DNA of 64,000 nucleotides, taken from Lachnoanaerobaculum gingivalis (GTDB taxonomy: Bacteria; Bacillota; Clostridia; Lachnospirales; Lachnospiraceae). Positions 46,285 to 56,226 of the stretch are shown in pieces. Where the stretch lies: NCBI RefSeq assembly GCF_003862475.1, contig NZ_RRCO01000003.1:124001-188000 (forward strand), in the 5' to 3' direction. The position numbers were made by a program, and so were the translations under genes. Within the stretch, counting starts at the first letter, position 1; the number at the start of each line of letters is the position of its first letter. The notes beneath the pieces were generated by a model. It worked only from the letters and a program-made list of their open reading frames with translations. It ran no database searches and was not told the origin of the DNA.

Positions 46285-47862
46285 ATGATAAAAAGAATAA
46301 GATCCGTTTTTGTAATTCTTTGTATGGGAATGATTCTTTGTTCCTGCACGCTCTCACAAAAAGCAGAATCCGATACTAAAACAGAGCAAAGCTCAGAAAG
46401 TACCGTTAAATCAGAAAAAAGTGACAGCAAAAAGCAAGGTGAAAATCAGGATAACGGTAGGATACAAAACGAAAAAGTCATAAATAACGGTGCTTATTTT
46501 GTTAAAATAGGTTCTGATATATATTTTAGAAAATATGGTGAATATGCACTGGAGAAAAATGCTCTGTTCGGTGAATTTTTAGAATATCCGACTTCCACAG
46601 GTGTCTCATGGATTTGCCGTCTAAAAGAAGACGGTAAGGTAGAGGAGCTCTTTAAAGATAGCGGCTATGGTAAATTGTACTATAGTAATCAAAGGTTTTA
46701 TCTGTCGGAAATGACTGATGACGGAACATCAAAAAGTTATAGTGTAAATATGGAGGGAGAAGACAGGGAAGAACTTGGAGCAGGTGTGATACTTGGAATA
46801 AGTGAAAACGGACAATATCTGGCTAAGGGAGATTGGGGTTCTGCCGGTGTTATAGATTTAAGTTCTAAAGAAACACCATATATTTGGGCAAGTGAAGAAG
46901 GTTCTTCTGTGGTATTTCTTTGTTTTGTAAACGGCGGTTTCCTCATAGAAGGTGATAATTATTCCGAAGACGGGTATAATGTTACTTCAAGACAGATTTT
47001 TGGAAGAAGTTTTGAGCAGCCTGATGAAGATATTATTATAGGCGATCTTAATGTAAATGAAGAATCATATTCCTCTCCGGAATTTAAGGGACTTACCAAG
47101 GATGGTAAGGAGTATTATCTTACCTTCGGGTATTATGGCGGAACAGCTCATTTTTTGGAAAGTGTAGAAATTTATAAGGCCCGTTTAGAAGAAAACAGCC
47201 TTCAGCTCATACAGCAAGGTATGGATACACAGGAAGAAACAGCTCCTAATATTCCACTCATTTTTGCACATAACGGGAAAATCGATATCGTAGACGGTGG
47301 ATCTGACGGTGAACTTGATATTGATGAAGGATCGGTTTATCAAATCAATCAAAAAGGCAGACAGCCTCTGATTTCAGAGCTTTTTAAAGTTGATCCGGAC
47401 AGTCAGACAGGTCGGTCAATCGGCAAAGCGGAATTGGTTGACGGAGATTTATTATTGATGGTCTTCACCCAAATATATACCCCTTATCAGGATGTAGGAT
47501 GGAGAATGAGTTATAGTAGATTAAACACAGAATATATAGTTGTTAGAAAGGGCAGCAATAAGCCTAAGGTTTTTGAACAGTGGTCAGACAGTGAATTTAA
47601 GCAAAATGCTGAGGTCTGGAAAACCGGAGAAAATACTTTACTTTATCGTCCACTTTCCGATAATACTGAGGAGGAGGACTTTCCAAGAGATATTGCTTAT
47701 TCTATCTCTATTCCGGCAACTGTAAATCATAATTTCACTGCTCAGACTTCATCAGTACAGAAGGATGAATATGGTAACTTTAAGCTTCCTGATAATGAAG
47801 GTGAAAAACTTCAATTGATTTTTGACTACAACGGAGCTTTAAAGGATATTGTTAAGGAATAA
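46285..47862 (+). CDS. putative lipoprotein, 525 aa
   Basis: A signal peptide of the lipoprotein type ends in the lipobox MILCSC (Cys at about residue 21), followed by a ~45-residue Ser/Lys/Glu-rich linker that would tether the protein to the outer face of the membrane. The rest (about 70-525) is rich in beta-strand with repeated units such as GSDIYFRKYG and ENGQYLAKGDWG, suggesting a beta-propeller, but no named family was recognised. It is a single-gene transcript ended by the terminator at 47891-47923 and is outside the defence island. Confidence 0.8.
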   Translation: MIKRIRSVFVILCMGMILCSCTLSQKAESDTKTEQSSESTVKSEKSDSKKQGENQDNGRIQNEKVINNGAYFVKIGSDIYFRKYGEYALEKNALFGEFLEYPTSTGVSWICRLKEDGKVEELFKDSGYGKLYYSNQRFYLSEMTDDGTSKSYSVNMEGEDREELGAGVILGISENGQYLAKGDWGSAGVIDLSSKETPYIWASEEGSSVVFLCFVNGGFLIEGDNYSEDGYNVTSRQIFGRSFEQPDEDIIIGDLNVNEESYSSPEFKGLTKDGKEYYLTFGYYGGTAHFLESVEIYKARLEENSLQLIQQGMDTQEETAPNIPLIFAHNGKIDIVDGGSDGELDIDEGSVYQINQKGRQPLISELFKVDPDSQTGRSIGKAELVDGDLLLMVFTQIYTPYQDVGWRMSYSRLNTEYIVVRKGSNKPKVFEQWSDSEFKQNAEVWKTGENTLLYRPLSDNTEEEDFPRDIAYSISIPATVNHNFTAQTSSVQKDEYGNFKLPDNEGEKLQLIFDYNGALKDIVKE

Positions 47863-47890
47863 TATTAAAGAATATAGGTCAGTCGGATTT

Positions 47891-47923
47891 AATATGGGCT
47901 CCTTTCCCAAAGGAGCCCATATT
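47891..47923. terminator. bidirectional terminator between lipoprotein and alpha-galactosidase genes
   Basis: A perfect 14-bp stem (47891-47904 with 47910-47923) and a 5-base loop lie between converging genes; the outer arm overlaps the last base of the alpha-galactosidase stop region. A- and T-rich flanks serve both directions. Confidence 0.9.
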
Positions 47924-50103
47924 TATTTAAAATAGTAGAGCCTGCTCTCGAAATCCCCCCAAAAATCTTTAAATAAGAATCCACATTTCATCAACATTTC
48001 TCCTGTATATTGTTCATTGGTCCCTTCCAAACAATATATCTTATCTTCATCTAAACCTTGCAGTTTTAATCTTCTACTGTGACTATTTGGAATACCACGT
48101 ACCTGAACATAAGTTACAAGTGCTTCTTTTTTATCTTTTGATACTTCCATATAGCAGTCATAATAACCGTTTTCAGAAAAAGATGCAATTCTATAGTAAT
48201 CCCCTTCTCTAACTAAATCATTATATTTGTGATACATTCTTGTCTGCCGTATAACCAACTCATGTTCTTTTTCTGAAAGTTTTGTAATATCCAATTCATA
48301 GCCAAATGTGCCTGCAAGTGCTACATGTCCTCTTGTTTCAAATGGTGTTATTCTTCCAACAGCATGATTTGGACACGCGCTAACATGTGATCCGATTGTT
48401 GACAAAGGGTAAATCAATGCTGTTCCTTCTTGGATTTCCAACCGTTCTATTGCATCTGTATCATCCGAACACCAAATTTGTGGACTGTAATAAAGCATCC
48501 CCGGATCAAATCTTGCACCTCCACTTGAACAATTTTCAAGTAATAAATCTGGAAATTCTGTAATTAAACGCTCCTGCATCCGATATACACCCAGTACATA
48601 ACGATGGAATAATTCTTGTTGTGAATCTTTATCAAGATAATTGCTTCCCAAGTCACTCAGCAGACGGTTCATATCCCATTTCACATAATCAATTGCCGCA
48701 CTCCTTAAGATTTTTGCCACTGATTCATAGGCATAATCAATTACTTTCGGGTTTGATAAATCGAGTACATATTGCTGACGGCTTTGTGTTGCTTTTCTTC
48801 CTTTAATATGAATTACCCAATCCGGATGCTCTCTGTAAAGTTCAGAATCCGGTGAAACCATTTCCGGTTCAAACCAAATACCAAATTTTAACCCTAGTTT
48901 TCTTACTTCATCTACAAGATATTTCAGTCCTCCGGTAATTTTATTCTCATTTACAACCCAATCACCGAGTGAGCAGCTGTCATTGTCACGTTTACCAAAC
49001 CACCCATCGTCCATAACCAGCATCTCAATACCGTCTTGCTTTGCAACTCTTGCAATATCCAATAGCTTTTCTGTATTAAAATCAAAATATGTTGCTTCCC
49101 AATTATTGATCAAAATCGGACGCTTCATGTTTTTATAAGGGCTTCTTATAATATGTTGACGATAGAAATCATGCAATGAGCGTGTCATTTTTCCAAGTCC
49201 TTCTCCTGAGAATGTAAGTACAACTTCAGGTGCTTGGAAAGATTCTCCTGAATACAGATTCCAGCAAAACTCTTCTTGATTAATTCCCATTACCATGCGA
49301 ACCGAATCAAACTGTGTTAATTCTACCTGTCCGATAAAATTGCCGGAATAGACAAAATGCATTCCATAGACTCTTCCCTGCTGTTGATTTGTCCCGGGTG
49401 TTACAAGTGCAATAAATGGATGCTCCTGATGACCTGATTCTCCCTTTGCAGAGCTTACCAATTGCTTTCCATAACATATCGGTCTACGCCGGATGTGTCT
49501 TTCTCTTGCCCATGCACCACAGAGTGTAATCAGTTCAAAGCTTTCATTGTCCATATCCACACAGGCGCTATAGACTTTTTCCAATCTTACATTCTCTTTT
49601 CCTTTATTGATTACTTTAACACTTCTGGTAATAATATCTACTCTTTCAAACACTGAATATGAAAGAGCTAATTCAATCTCCAAAACAGGATCTACGCATT
49701 TAACATTAAGTGTTGTTACATCATCTTTTTCACCAAAGGATGCCGGCAGCCCTTCTAATTTCGCTTTTCCTTTAGTAATTTCATAAGATTCATAGAAGAA
49801 CTCGCTTGCCATACATCCTGCCGAATTACGGATATTAATACAACTTTCACGAAAATCTCCTATTCCACCTGAGGGGTATTCCATAGGAAAGTAGTCAAGA
49901 AATGATAACTTTTCCCTCTCGTTTTTTGATGGCGTATATGGTGCCTCTTCTGTTCGTAGCAGATAATAAGCATCATCGCATTTCAACCTTTCACCATAGT
50001 ACACATGTCCTACATATCCCTCCGGCGATATACCAATTAAATATGATGTACTCTCTGTATCCAGTTTAAATATTCGATTCTTATTATTATATGATATAGC
50101 CAT
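47923..50103 (-). CDS. alpha-galactosidase, GH36
   Basis: 726 aa, the normal length for bacterial GH36 enzymes of the AgaA/RafA type. The nucleophile is Asp477 in YVKWDMNR and the acid/base is Asp547 in WCSDDTDA; LVMDDGWFGKRDND and GIWFEPEMVSPDS are the substrate-binding loops. No signal peptide, so it acts in the cytoplasm on oligosaccharides imported by the neighbouring ABC system, releasing alpha-linked galactose. It is the last gene of the glycan operon and ends at a strong terminator. Confidence 0.95.
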   Translation of the reverse strand: MAISYNNKNRIFKLDTESTSYLIGISPEGYVGHVYYGERLKCDDAYYLLRTEEAPYTPSKNEREKLSFLDYFPMEYPSGGIGDFRESCINIRNSAGCMASEFFYESYEITKGKAKLEGLPASFGEKDDVTTLNVKCVDPVLEIELALSYSVFERVDIITRSVKVINKGKENVRLEKVYSACVDMDNESFELITLCGAWARERHIRRRPICYGKQLVSSAKGESGHQEHPFIALVTPGTNQQQGRVYGMHFVYSGNFIGQVELTQFDSVRMVMGINQEEFCWNLYSGESFQAPEVVLTFSGEGLGKMTRSLHDFYRQHIIRSPYKNMKRPILINNWEATYFDFNTEKLLDIARVAKQDGIEMLVMDDGWFGKRDNDSCSLGDWVVNENKITGGLKYLVDEVRKLGLKFGIWFEPEMVSPDSELYREHPDWVIHIKGRKATQSRQQYVLDLSNPKVIDYAYESVAKILRSAAIDYVKWDMNRLLSDLGSNYLDKDSQQELFHRYVLGVYRMQERLITEFPDLLLENCSSGGARFDPGMLYYSPQIWCSDDTDAIERLEIQEGTALIYPLSTIGSHVSACPNHAVGRITPFETRGHVALAGTFGYELDITKLSEKEHELVIRQTRMYHKYNDLVREGDYYRIASFSENGYYDCYMEVSKDKKEALVTYVQVRGIPNSHSRRLKLQGLDEDKIYCLEGTNEQYTGEMLMKCGFLFKDFWGDFESRLYYFK

Positions 50104-50149
50104 TCTTATCTCTCTTTTCTATGCTTTGATTATTATAAATAAACCACAC

Positions 50150-51412
50150 TCATTCAGCATTTGGCCTTGTGTACTGTTTGAAATTAACCACTGCTTCATT
50201 TACTCTTGATTCCTCTGCCGCAAGAGCCATTAAGTGACTTTCCACCGAAATATCCGCATTTGTTTTTCCTTTTTTTCCTTCTCCTACCATTCTGACAAAG
50301 TCCTTCATCATATTCATATCGCTTCCACTATGTCCTTTTGTTGGAGTATGCAATTTTATAACTTCATTTGTACCGCTTACAAACTCTGTTACTTCGATTA
50401 TCCCGGCTTCCATATCTCCTTTTATTTCACCTTTGGTTCCCATCAATCGGATTCTTCTTGCACATTGATTTGTAAATGCCGTCATCAAAAATGATGCTGT
50501 TACCTGATTTTCAAATTCGATTTCTACTGTCTGATGATCAACTACTGTATTATCCGAATAAAACACGCATCTTCCATATTGCCCTTTCTTCAATGCATCC
50601 AATATATGTTTAGAATCTGCATTGTCGGTCACAGCATATACAAGTCCATCTTCTACCGCTTTTGAATGCTCCAGATAAAATCTTGGTGCATAGAACGGAC
50701 ATTCGTCACGGTGGCTGCATCCGTCCATACAATATCTTGGCGCTCCCTTAGGTGCATTTTCCTCCGAAAAGTATGTTAATTTTCCAAAAGAACTTATCTT
50801 CTTACAAGAGCTCTCTGCAAGCCATAGTAAAATATCCATATCATGACAACATTTTTGTAAAATCATTGGGCTTGACTCTTTTTCGTTTCTCCAATTTCCT
50901 CTGACAAAACTATGGACATGATGCCAATACCCTACTTCCTCAATATGCTGAATTGTAATTAATTGACCTATCTTTTTTTCTTCTAATAATAATTTTATTT
51001 TAGAAAAAAATGGAGAATAACGTAAAACATGACATACTGATAAAATCCTGTCGTATCGTTTTGCCATCTCTCCCATTTTTATTATTTCCTCTTTATCCGG
51101 TGACATTGGTTTCTCACATAGTACATGGTATCCTTTTTCCAACGCCGTTACCACCGGTTCATAATGCATCCGGTCCTGCGTACATATCATTGCACAGTCT
51201 GCTATTTTTTCTCTTTTTAATAGTTCTTTATATGATTTAAACTGCATTTCCTGCGGAATATTATGTTTTTTTGAAAAGGCCTCTCTCCTCTCCGGATCCG
51301 GTTCCGCAACAGCCACTATCTTAAATTCATTTGGATGATCCAATGCATATTGAGAATATACATATCCACCTCTTAATCCTGCACCTATTAAGATACTCGT
51401 TACCTGCTTCAT
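50150..51412 (-). CDS. Gfo/Idh/MocA family oxidoreductase
   Basis: 420 aa. N-terminal Rossmann motif GAGLRGG (12-18), then LCEKPMS near residue 100 with the conserved Lys of the EKP motif, and a catalytic-type His in KCCHDMDILLW. A cysteine set (YCMDGCSHRDECPFY near 228) is common in this clostridial subgroup and may bind metal. It would oxidise or epimerise a sugar using NAD(P). NAD-dependent GH109 glycosidases share this fold, so an alpha-N-acetylgalactosaminidase role cannot be excluded. It lies between the fucosidase and alpha-galactosidase genes. Confidence 0.88.
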   Translation of the reverse strand: MKQVTSILIGAGLRGGYVYSQYALDHPNEFKIVAVAEPDPERREAFSKKHNIPQEMQFKSYKELLKREKIADCAMICTQDRMHYEPVVTALEKGYHVLCEKPMSPDKEEIIKMGEMAKRYDRILSVCHVLRYSPFFSKIKLLLEEKKIGQLITIQHIEEVGYWHHVHSFVRGNWRNEKESSPMILQKCCHDMDILLWLAESSCKKISSFGKLTYFSEENAPKGAPRYCMDGCSHRDECPFYAPRFYLEHSKAVEDGLVYAVTDNADSKHILDALKKGQYGRCVFYSDNTVVDHQTVEIEFENQVTASFLMTAFTNQCARRIRLMGTKGEIKGDMEAGIIEVTEFVSGTNEVIKLHTPTKGHSGSDMNMMKDFVRMVGEGKKGKTNADISVESHLMALAAEESRVNEAVVNFKQYTRPNAE

Positions 51413-51430
51413 CTCACTTCTCCCTTGTTA

Positions 51431-51468
51431 TGGGATAGTATCTTGTTTTAATTTAAGATACTATCCCA
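51431..51468 (-). repeat. intercistronic hairpin between fucosidase and oxidoreductase genes
   Basis: A perfect 14-bp stem (51431-51444 with 51455-51468) and 10-base loop within the 94-base gap. There is no T-run on the minus strand, so it is more likely an mRNA-stabilising or attenuating element than a terminator. Confidence 0.7.
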
Positions 51469-51506
51469 ATTAAATATTTTTAATTGAAAATAACTATAGC
51501 TGTATA

Positions 51507-52814
51507 CTATTCTTTTAATTCAATTTTCAGTACTGTATCTTTTTCATCTGGTAACGGATATGTAAATACGGGGTCTTCTCCAAATGAAATAAATGCAATA
51601 TCCGGATAAAGTGCGGTGTTCCATGCTTCTCCGCGTCTTACTTCACTTCCATCTGCCAAATAAGTGATTTTGTCCAATTTGTCCGGTGCAATTCCATATA
51701 AAGGCAAAGCTCCCAATGGAGTTTCATAGACATGTGCATATATTGTATTTCCCTTCTGTGTATATCTTCCCCAATCCGGTTTTTCCAACTTGGATATACC
51801 ACATCCATATATACTTTCTTTATTTTTACTCATCCATTTTCCCAAATCTGTCAGAATATTTATACTTTCCTGCGGAATATTTCCCTTTGCATCAGGTCCC
51901 ACATTCAAAATCATATTTCCATCTTTGCTTACGCATTCTACAAGCTTTCTTACAAGCATCTGTGGAGTTTTGTACTGATGATCGAATTTACAATACCCCC
52001 AATGATTATTCATTGTTGTACAAAGTTCCCATGGTATCGGTTCACCTTTTTCATCGCATACTCCCTTTGGAGGTATGATCTGTTCCGGACTTGCAAAATC
52101 ACCACTGTAAAATAGCGGATGTTCTGTTGCAATACTTCCATGGCTCTCTCCTGAACCCTCTAATCGATTGTCAATAATCACATCCGGCTGATATGAACGT
52201 ACCATTTTTATCAATTCTGTTGCTTTCCATTTTTCTCCTGTCATGTCATCATAAGAGAAATCAAACCAAAGAAGATCCAGCTTTCCATATCCTGTCACGA
52301 GTTCTTTCACCTGTCCATGCATGTACTCCAAATAGCGTTCAAAATCTATTTCTTCATTTTCATAAGCTTTATTGTTTCTCATTGGATGCTGACGATCCCC
52401 AAATTTAGGGAAGTCCGGATGATGCCAATCAATAATTGAAAAATATAAACCAACTCTCAAATCTTCTTCTCTGCAGGCGTCTACAAACTCTCTTACAAGA
52501 TCTCTGCCTGCTTTCGTATTTGTTGCCTTATAGTCTGTAAGTTTGGAATCAAACAGACAAAAACCGTCATGATGCTTGGCCGTCAAAACTGCATACTTCA
52601 TTCCGGCTTCTTTTGCAAGTTTAACCCATTTTTTAGGATCATAATCTACCGGATCAAACTGTTCAAAATATGTCCTATATTCTTCAACCGTCATTTCCTT
52701 TTGTGACATTATCCACTCTCCACATGCCGGAATAGAATATAATCCCCAATGTATAAACATTCCGAATCTGGCATCCATAAACCATTTTGTTCTTTCTCTA
52801 ATCTCTTGATTCAT
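51507..52814 (-). CDS. alpha-L-fucosidase, GH29
   Basis: 435 aa. GH29 hallmarks: WFMDARFGMFIHWG at the N-terminus, AVLTAKHHDGFCLFDS near 75, and the nucleophile Asp185 in LLWFDFSYDD. The C-terminal beta-sandwich is short. There is no signal peptide, so the enzyme acts on imported fucosylated oligosaccharides in the cytoplasm. The gene follows the second permease by 13 bases. Subfamily (A or B) and linkage preference cannot be fixed by eye. Confidence 0.93.
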   Translation of the reverse strand: MNQEIRERTKWFMDARFGMFIHWGLYSIPACGEWIMSQKEMTVEEYRTYFEQFDPVDYDPKKWVKLAKEAGMKYAVLTAKHHDGFCLFDSKLTDYKATNTKAGRDLVREFVDACREEDLRVGLYFSIIDWHHPDFPKFGDRQHPMRNNKAYENEEIDFERYLEYMHGQVKELVTGYGKLDLLWFDFSYDDMTGEKWKATELIKMVRSYQPDVIIDNRLEGSGESHGSIATEHPLFYSGDFASPEQIIPPKGVCDEKGEPIPWELCTTMNNHWGYCKFDHQYKTPQMLVRKLVECVSKDGNMILNVGPDAKGNIPQESINILTDLGKWMSKNKESIYGCGISKLEKPDWGRYTQKGNTIYAHVYETPLGALPLYGIAPDKLDKITYLADGSEVRRGEAWNTALYPDIAFISFGEDPVFTYPLPDEKDTVLKIELKE

Positions 52815-52827
52815 TTATCTTCTTCTC

Positions 52828-53688
52828 CTATCCTTTTACTGCTCCACCTGATAATGCTTCCACAAAGAATTTACTAAAAATACAGTACAATACCACCGGT
52901 GGAAGAATAATTACTACCATTGCTGAAAATAAGCCGTTGTAATTTGTATTAAATGATGTCGTAAAAGTTGAAAGCAATGCCGGAACAGTCAATTTTTCTC
53001 TTGTAATCAATACAAGTGACGCCCAGTAGTATTCGTTCCAATTATTCAAAAATGCCAGTACTGCCGCTGTCATAATTCCCGGTCTTGCAATTGGAAAAAT
53101 AACCATCAGCCATGTTTGAAAATACCCGCATCCGTCAATTCTGGCTGCTTCTTCCAACTCTCTCGGAATATTATTGTAATAATTTTTAATAACAAAAAAA
53201 CTTACCGCTATTCCACTGCATGAATAAATCAGAATCAATGCCGCCCTTGTATCATACAAGTGAAGATTATTGATCAAATTGTATACAGGATATGTCAAGG
53301 CTGTTGCCGGAATAAACATTGTTGAATACAGCAAAATATTTACTAATGCTTTGCCTCTGAATTCCATTCTTGCTACCACATATGCAGACATGGATATCAT
53401 AACTACACTGATTAATACAGACATTCCCGCTACAAATAAACTGTTGCCAAAATATCTAAGAACATGAAGATCTCTAAATGTGGAAATATATCCATCTATA
53501 CAAATAGAATCAGGAAGTTGAAATCCCGGTCTTGCCATAGGATCTTTTTTTAGGCTGGAAAGTACAAGCCAAATCAATGGAACTAATGATACAGTTAATG
53601 CCCATATGAGGCATAAATATGTAAAAATCTTTGTTCCAATCGGCATATCTTTAACTGTTTTTTCTTTTTTAAATTTTTTCAATGTCAT
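52828..53688 (-). CDS. carbohydrate ABC transporter permease (MalG/MsmG-like)
   Basis: 286 aa with six membrane helices and the EAA loop EEAARIDGCGYFQTWLMVIF near residue 190 that docks on the ATPase. The N-terminal KxxP...LIWLVLSSLK phrase is typical of the MalG group (CUT1 family). It pairs with the permease at 53698 and the binding protein at 54740. No ATPase gene is present; CUT1 systems of Firmicutes usually share a distant MsmK-type ATPase. Start ATG at 53688 has GGGGAG just before it. Confidence 0.92.
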   Translation of the reverse strand: MTLKKFKKEKTVKDMPIGTKIFTYLCLIWALTVSLVPLIWLVLSSLKKDPMARPGFQLPDSICIDGYISTFRDLHVLRYFGNSLFVAGMSVLISVVMISMSAYVVARMEFRGKALVNILLYSTMFIPATALTYPVYNLINNLHLYDTRAALILIYSCSGIAVSFFVIKNYYNNIPRELEEAARIDGCGYFQTWLMVIFPIARPGIMTAAVLAFLNNWNEYYWASLVLITREKLTVPALLSTFTTSFNTNYNGLFSAMVVIILPPVVLYCIFSKFFVEALSGGAVKG

Positions 53689-53697
53689 AACTCCCCT

Positions 53698-54633
53698 CTA
53701 ATGTTTTTCTTTTTTATATGACAAACTGTATACAAAACTAACTACAAGAATGATAACCATTCCTGCCAGTATTTGTATCATTGCAACTGCATTTGCTCTT
53801 CCAAACTGAGTTCTCGGACTCGTAATAGCAAGTTCACGTATCACATAACTGATACTATAAGTTCCCGCCGCTCCCTTCGTTAAAAAATATACTTCGTTAT
53901 AGAGAAGGAATCCTGATGTTGCCGCAAGGACTGATACTGTTTTTAAGGTTCCTTTAATCATTGGAATTGTAATATGCAGGTCCTGTTTTAAACCACTTGC
54001 TCCATCCAGCATGGCAGCTTCTCTTATCTCCTCCGGTACAGCCATAATATTGCCAAGAATCATTAAAGTCGTAGTTCCTGTAAAGAATATATAGGCACAT
54101 GTCATAGCAACAAATGCAGGTCCTTTTAATAAGAGTATGCTGTCAGAAAAGTCTTTATTAAACAAACGAATTATAGGATTGATAATTCCATAGGACGGAT
54201 TGTATAATTGCAAAAAAATCACACCCATAGCAGCCGTTGATATCATATTCGGAATTATATAAACAATTCGTACAAATTTAATTCCTTTTACTTTTCTGGA
54301 TAGTGCCAGAGCAATTAATGTCGCAATCGGAATTTGTACAACTGCTCCCACTATCGCCCATTTTGTTGAGTTTTTAAGTGCCTCCCAGAAAAATGGATAC
54401 TTGTTAAAAATATAATTATAGTTGTTCCACAAATCATTCCATCCAAAAAATTCAGGACTTGTAATGTTGGTATAATCCCATTTACAGAATGATGTTACAA
54501 ATACAGTAATAATCGGATATAAATAGAACACACAAAAAACAAAAAGTGTTGGTGCCAAAAACGCAATAATAAACCCTGTTCTCCTCATACCTAATTTACT
54601 TTTTTTCTTTTTAGGTCTGTTTACCATCTCCAA
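53698..54633 (-). CDS. carbohydrate ABC transporter permease (MalF/MsmF-like)
   Basis: About 311 aa with six membrane helices and the EAA motif EIREAAMLDGASGLKQDLHI near residue 220 of the product. It is a CUT1-family partner of the MalG-like subunit encoded nine bases downstream. The frame stays open to 54678, but an AGGAGG lies seven bases before a TTG at 54633 (and 13 before an ATG at 54627); one of these is the likely start. Preceded by a hairpin that may reduce its expression relative to the binding protein. Confidence 0.9.
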   Translation of the reverse strand: MEMVNRPKKKKSKLGMRRTGFIIAFLAPTLFVFCVFYLYPIITVFVTSFCKWDYTNITSPEFFGWNDLWNNYNYIFNKYPFFWEALKNSTKWAIVGAVVQIPIATLIALALSRKVKGIKFVRIVYIIPNMISTAAMGVIFLQLYNPSYGIINPIIRLFNKDFSDSILLLKGPAFVAMTCAYIFFTGTTTLMILGNIMAVPEEIREAAMLDGASGLKQDLHITIPMIKGTLKTVSVLAATSGFLLYNEVYFLTKGAAGTYSISYVIRELAITSPRTQFGRANAVAMIQILAGMVIILVVSFVYSLSYKKEKH

Positions 54634-54683
54634 TTTTCTACCTCCTATTATAAAAGCCCTACAATAAGGTTTTCTCATTAATT

Positions 54684-54716
54684 AAAAACGGGAAGGGACT
54701 TATCCCCCTCCCTTTT
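54684..54716 (-). terminator. attenuator-like hairpin between binding protein and permease genes
   Basis: The arms 54684-54698 and 54703-54716 form a stable GC-rich stem flanked by A- and T-runs, like a terminator, but inside an evident operon. Partial termination here would give more binding protein than permease, a common arrangement in sugar ABC operons. Confidence 0.7.
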
Positions 54717-54739
54717 TATGTAGTCTTTTTTCAGATAAC

Positions 54740-56050
54740 TTAACCTATCAATGCAAGCAATTCTTTCTTAAGAGATTCAAATCTCGCATCCACATCAGTT
54801 CCTGATACTGCACATTCCATTAAAGCATTTATAATCGCCTTATCAACATCAGACCCCCATGTATAATTCATATCAATTACAACAGTATCTGCTGAATTAA
54901 CCTGTGAGCATGCTTTTGCAAGCTTAATTGTTGCCGCATCACCACTCTTCTGGGCTAATGCATTAAGATCTACAGTTGTATTACAAGGGTTAGCCTGTAC
55001 TTCTGTAAATATCTTTTCCTGTACCTCTTTGCTTGTCATATACTTGATAAATTCAAGAGCCAATTTTGTTTTTTCATCGCTCATCTTATTGGAAACAGCA
55101 AGTCCACCACCTGCTGATGCAATAGCTACATTACCCGGGAACAATGAAGGTTCAATAGAATCAACAAGTGATGCATCTATTCCGCTTGCATTCCATACAC
55201 CATTAAACAAAACACCTACTTTTCCGTTTGTGTTGAATTCAGCCATTAAATTTCCATTATCATCTGTTGTATGATCCGATCCGTTTGCCTGATCCAATTT
55301 TGCCGCTGTCTTAAATGCATTTGCAAACTCATCTGAGTTAATTATTTCTTCTGTAAGTTCAGATTCCAACATCTTCTTTCCGTTTTCTGTTGAAGCCATT
55401 ATACTATTTACTATATAGCTTGATCCTTGACCACCGATATAACCATAGGTTCCGTCATTCAGAGCTGATATCTTCGTCATTGCTTCTCCAAAAGAATTCC
55501 AATCTTTCAATGCATCTGCAGATACCCCTGCCTTTTCAAAAACAGAGGAATTATACCAAAGTCCACGGCTCTCAATCTGATCATGTACGGCATATATATG
55601 TCCATCCATATCATGCTGTGTATAATTAAGTCCTACAGCATCCTGAAGTTTATTTTCATCAATATATGGCTTCAAATCATATACGAGATTCTGTGAAATT
55701 GCTGACTGAGGTACTCCGGCTCCACCAACATCAACCATATCCGGAAAAGATCCTCCTGCAACCTTTGCACTTACAATATCATCTCTGTTCTCTACAGGAA
55801 TTGGCTTAAATGTCACTGCTCCATCTGCATGTGCCTTGGCAAATTCATCATAAATATCACGCATTACCTGTGCTGCAGCCCATTCGCTTTTATCCTGATA
55901 ATATCCATGATAAAACTCAAGTACATTTTCATCACTTGATGCCGCCTTTTTATCTACCTCTGTTTTTTGGGAATCACTGCTTGCGCATCCGGCAAGAACA
56001 GATACTCCCATTGCAGCAATCAATAATACACTCAATAATTTTCTTTTCAT
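54740..56050 (-). CDS. extracellular sugar-binding lipoprotein of ABC transporter
   Basis: 436 aa. A lipoprotein signal peptide ends in VLAGC (Cys near residue 22), followed by a short Ser/Lys linker and the family-1 solute-binding fold (EFYHGYYQDKSEWAA, then ALEFIKYMTSKEVQEKI near 330). It captures the oligosaccharide outside the cell and delivers it to the two permeases encoded directly downstream. It is the first gene of the transport/hydrolase operon; the 176-base region upstream has the terminator of the preceding gene but no recognised operator. Confidence 0.92.
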   Translation of the reverse strand: MKRKLLSVLLIAAMGVSVLAGCASSDSQKTEVDKKAASSDENVLEFYHGYYQDKSEWAAAQVMRDIYDEFAKAHADGAVTFKPIPVENRDDIVSAKVAGGSFPDMVDVGGAGVPQSAISQNLVYDLKPYIDENKLQDAVGLNYTQHDMDGHIYAVHDQIESRGLWYNSSVFEKAGVSADALKDWNSFGEAMTKISALNDGTYGYIGGQGSSYIVNSIMASTENGKKMLESELTEEIINSDEFANAFKTAAKLDQANGSDHTTDDNGNLMAEFNTNGKVGVLFNGVWNASGIDASLVDSIEPSLFPGNVAIASAGGGLAVSNKMSDEKTKLALEFIKYMTSKEVQEKIFTEVQANPCNTTVDLNALAQKSGDAATIKLAKACSQVNSADTVVIDMNYTWGSDVDKAIINALMECAVSGTDVDARFESLKKELLALIG

Positions 56051-56172
56051 ACCATCCTCCTCGTTTAGTATTTAATATTTTCATATACTTTATGTTTTTA
56101 TTTTATTATTTTCTTTATGTATTTTGAATGAAGCAAATTTACTTAATCATGTATTATCTTTACATATAAACA

Positions 56173-56224
56173 AAAAGAGCATGTAAAATATTTACTTTAA
56201 CTGCAATATTTTACATGTTCTTTT
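56173..56224 (-). terminator. terminator after the second solute-binding protein gene
   Basis: A 20-bp stem with one G-T pair (56173-56192 with 56205-56224) and a 12-base loop immediately after the stop codon at 56227, with A/T-runs at its base. It isolates the sensory operon from the transport operon. Confidence 0.85.
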
Positions 56225-56226
56225 AA

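Noticed and set aside
51431-51468. Terminator between fucosidase and oxidoreductase genes
   Set aside because: The stem is perfect but no T-run follows on the transcribed strand, so it is reported as an intercistronic hairpin.
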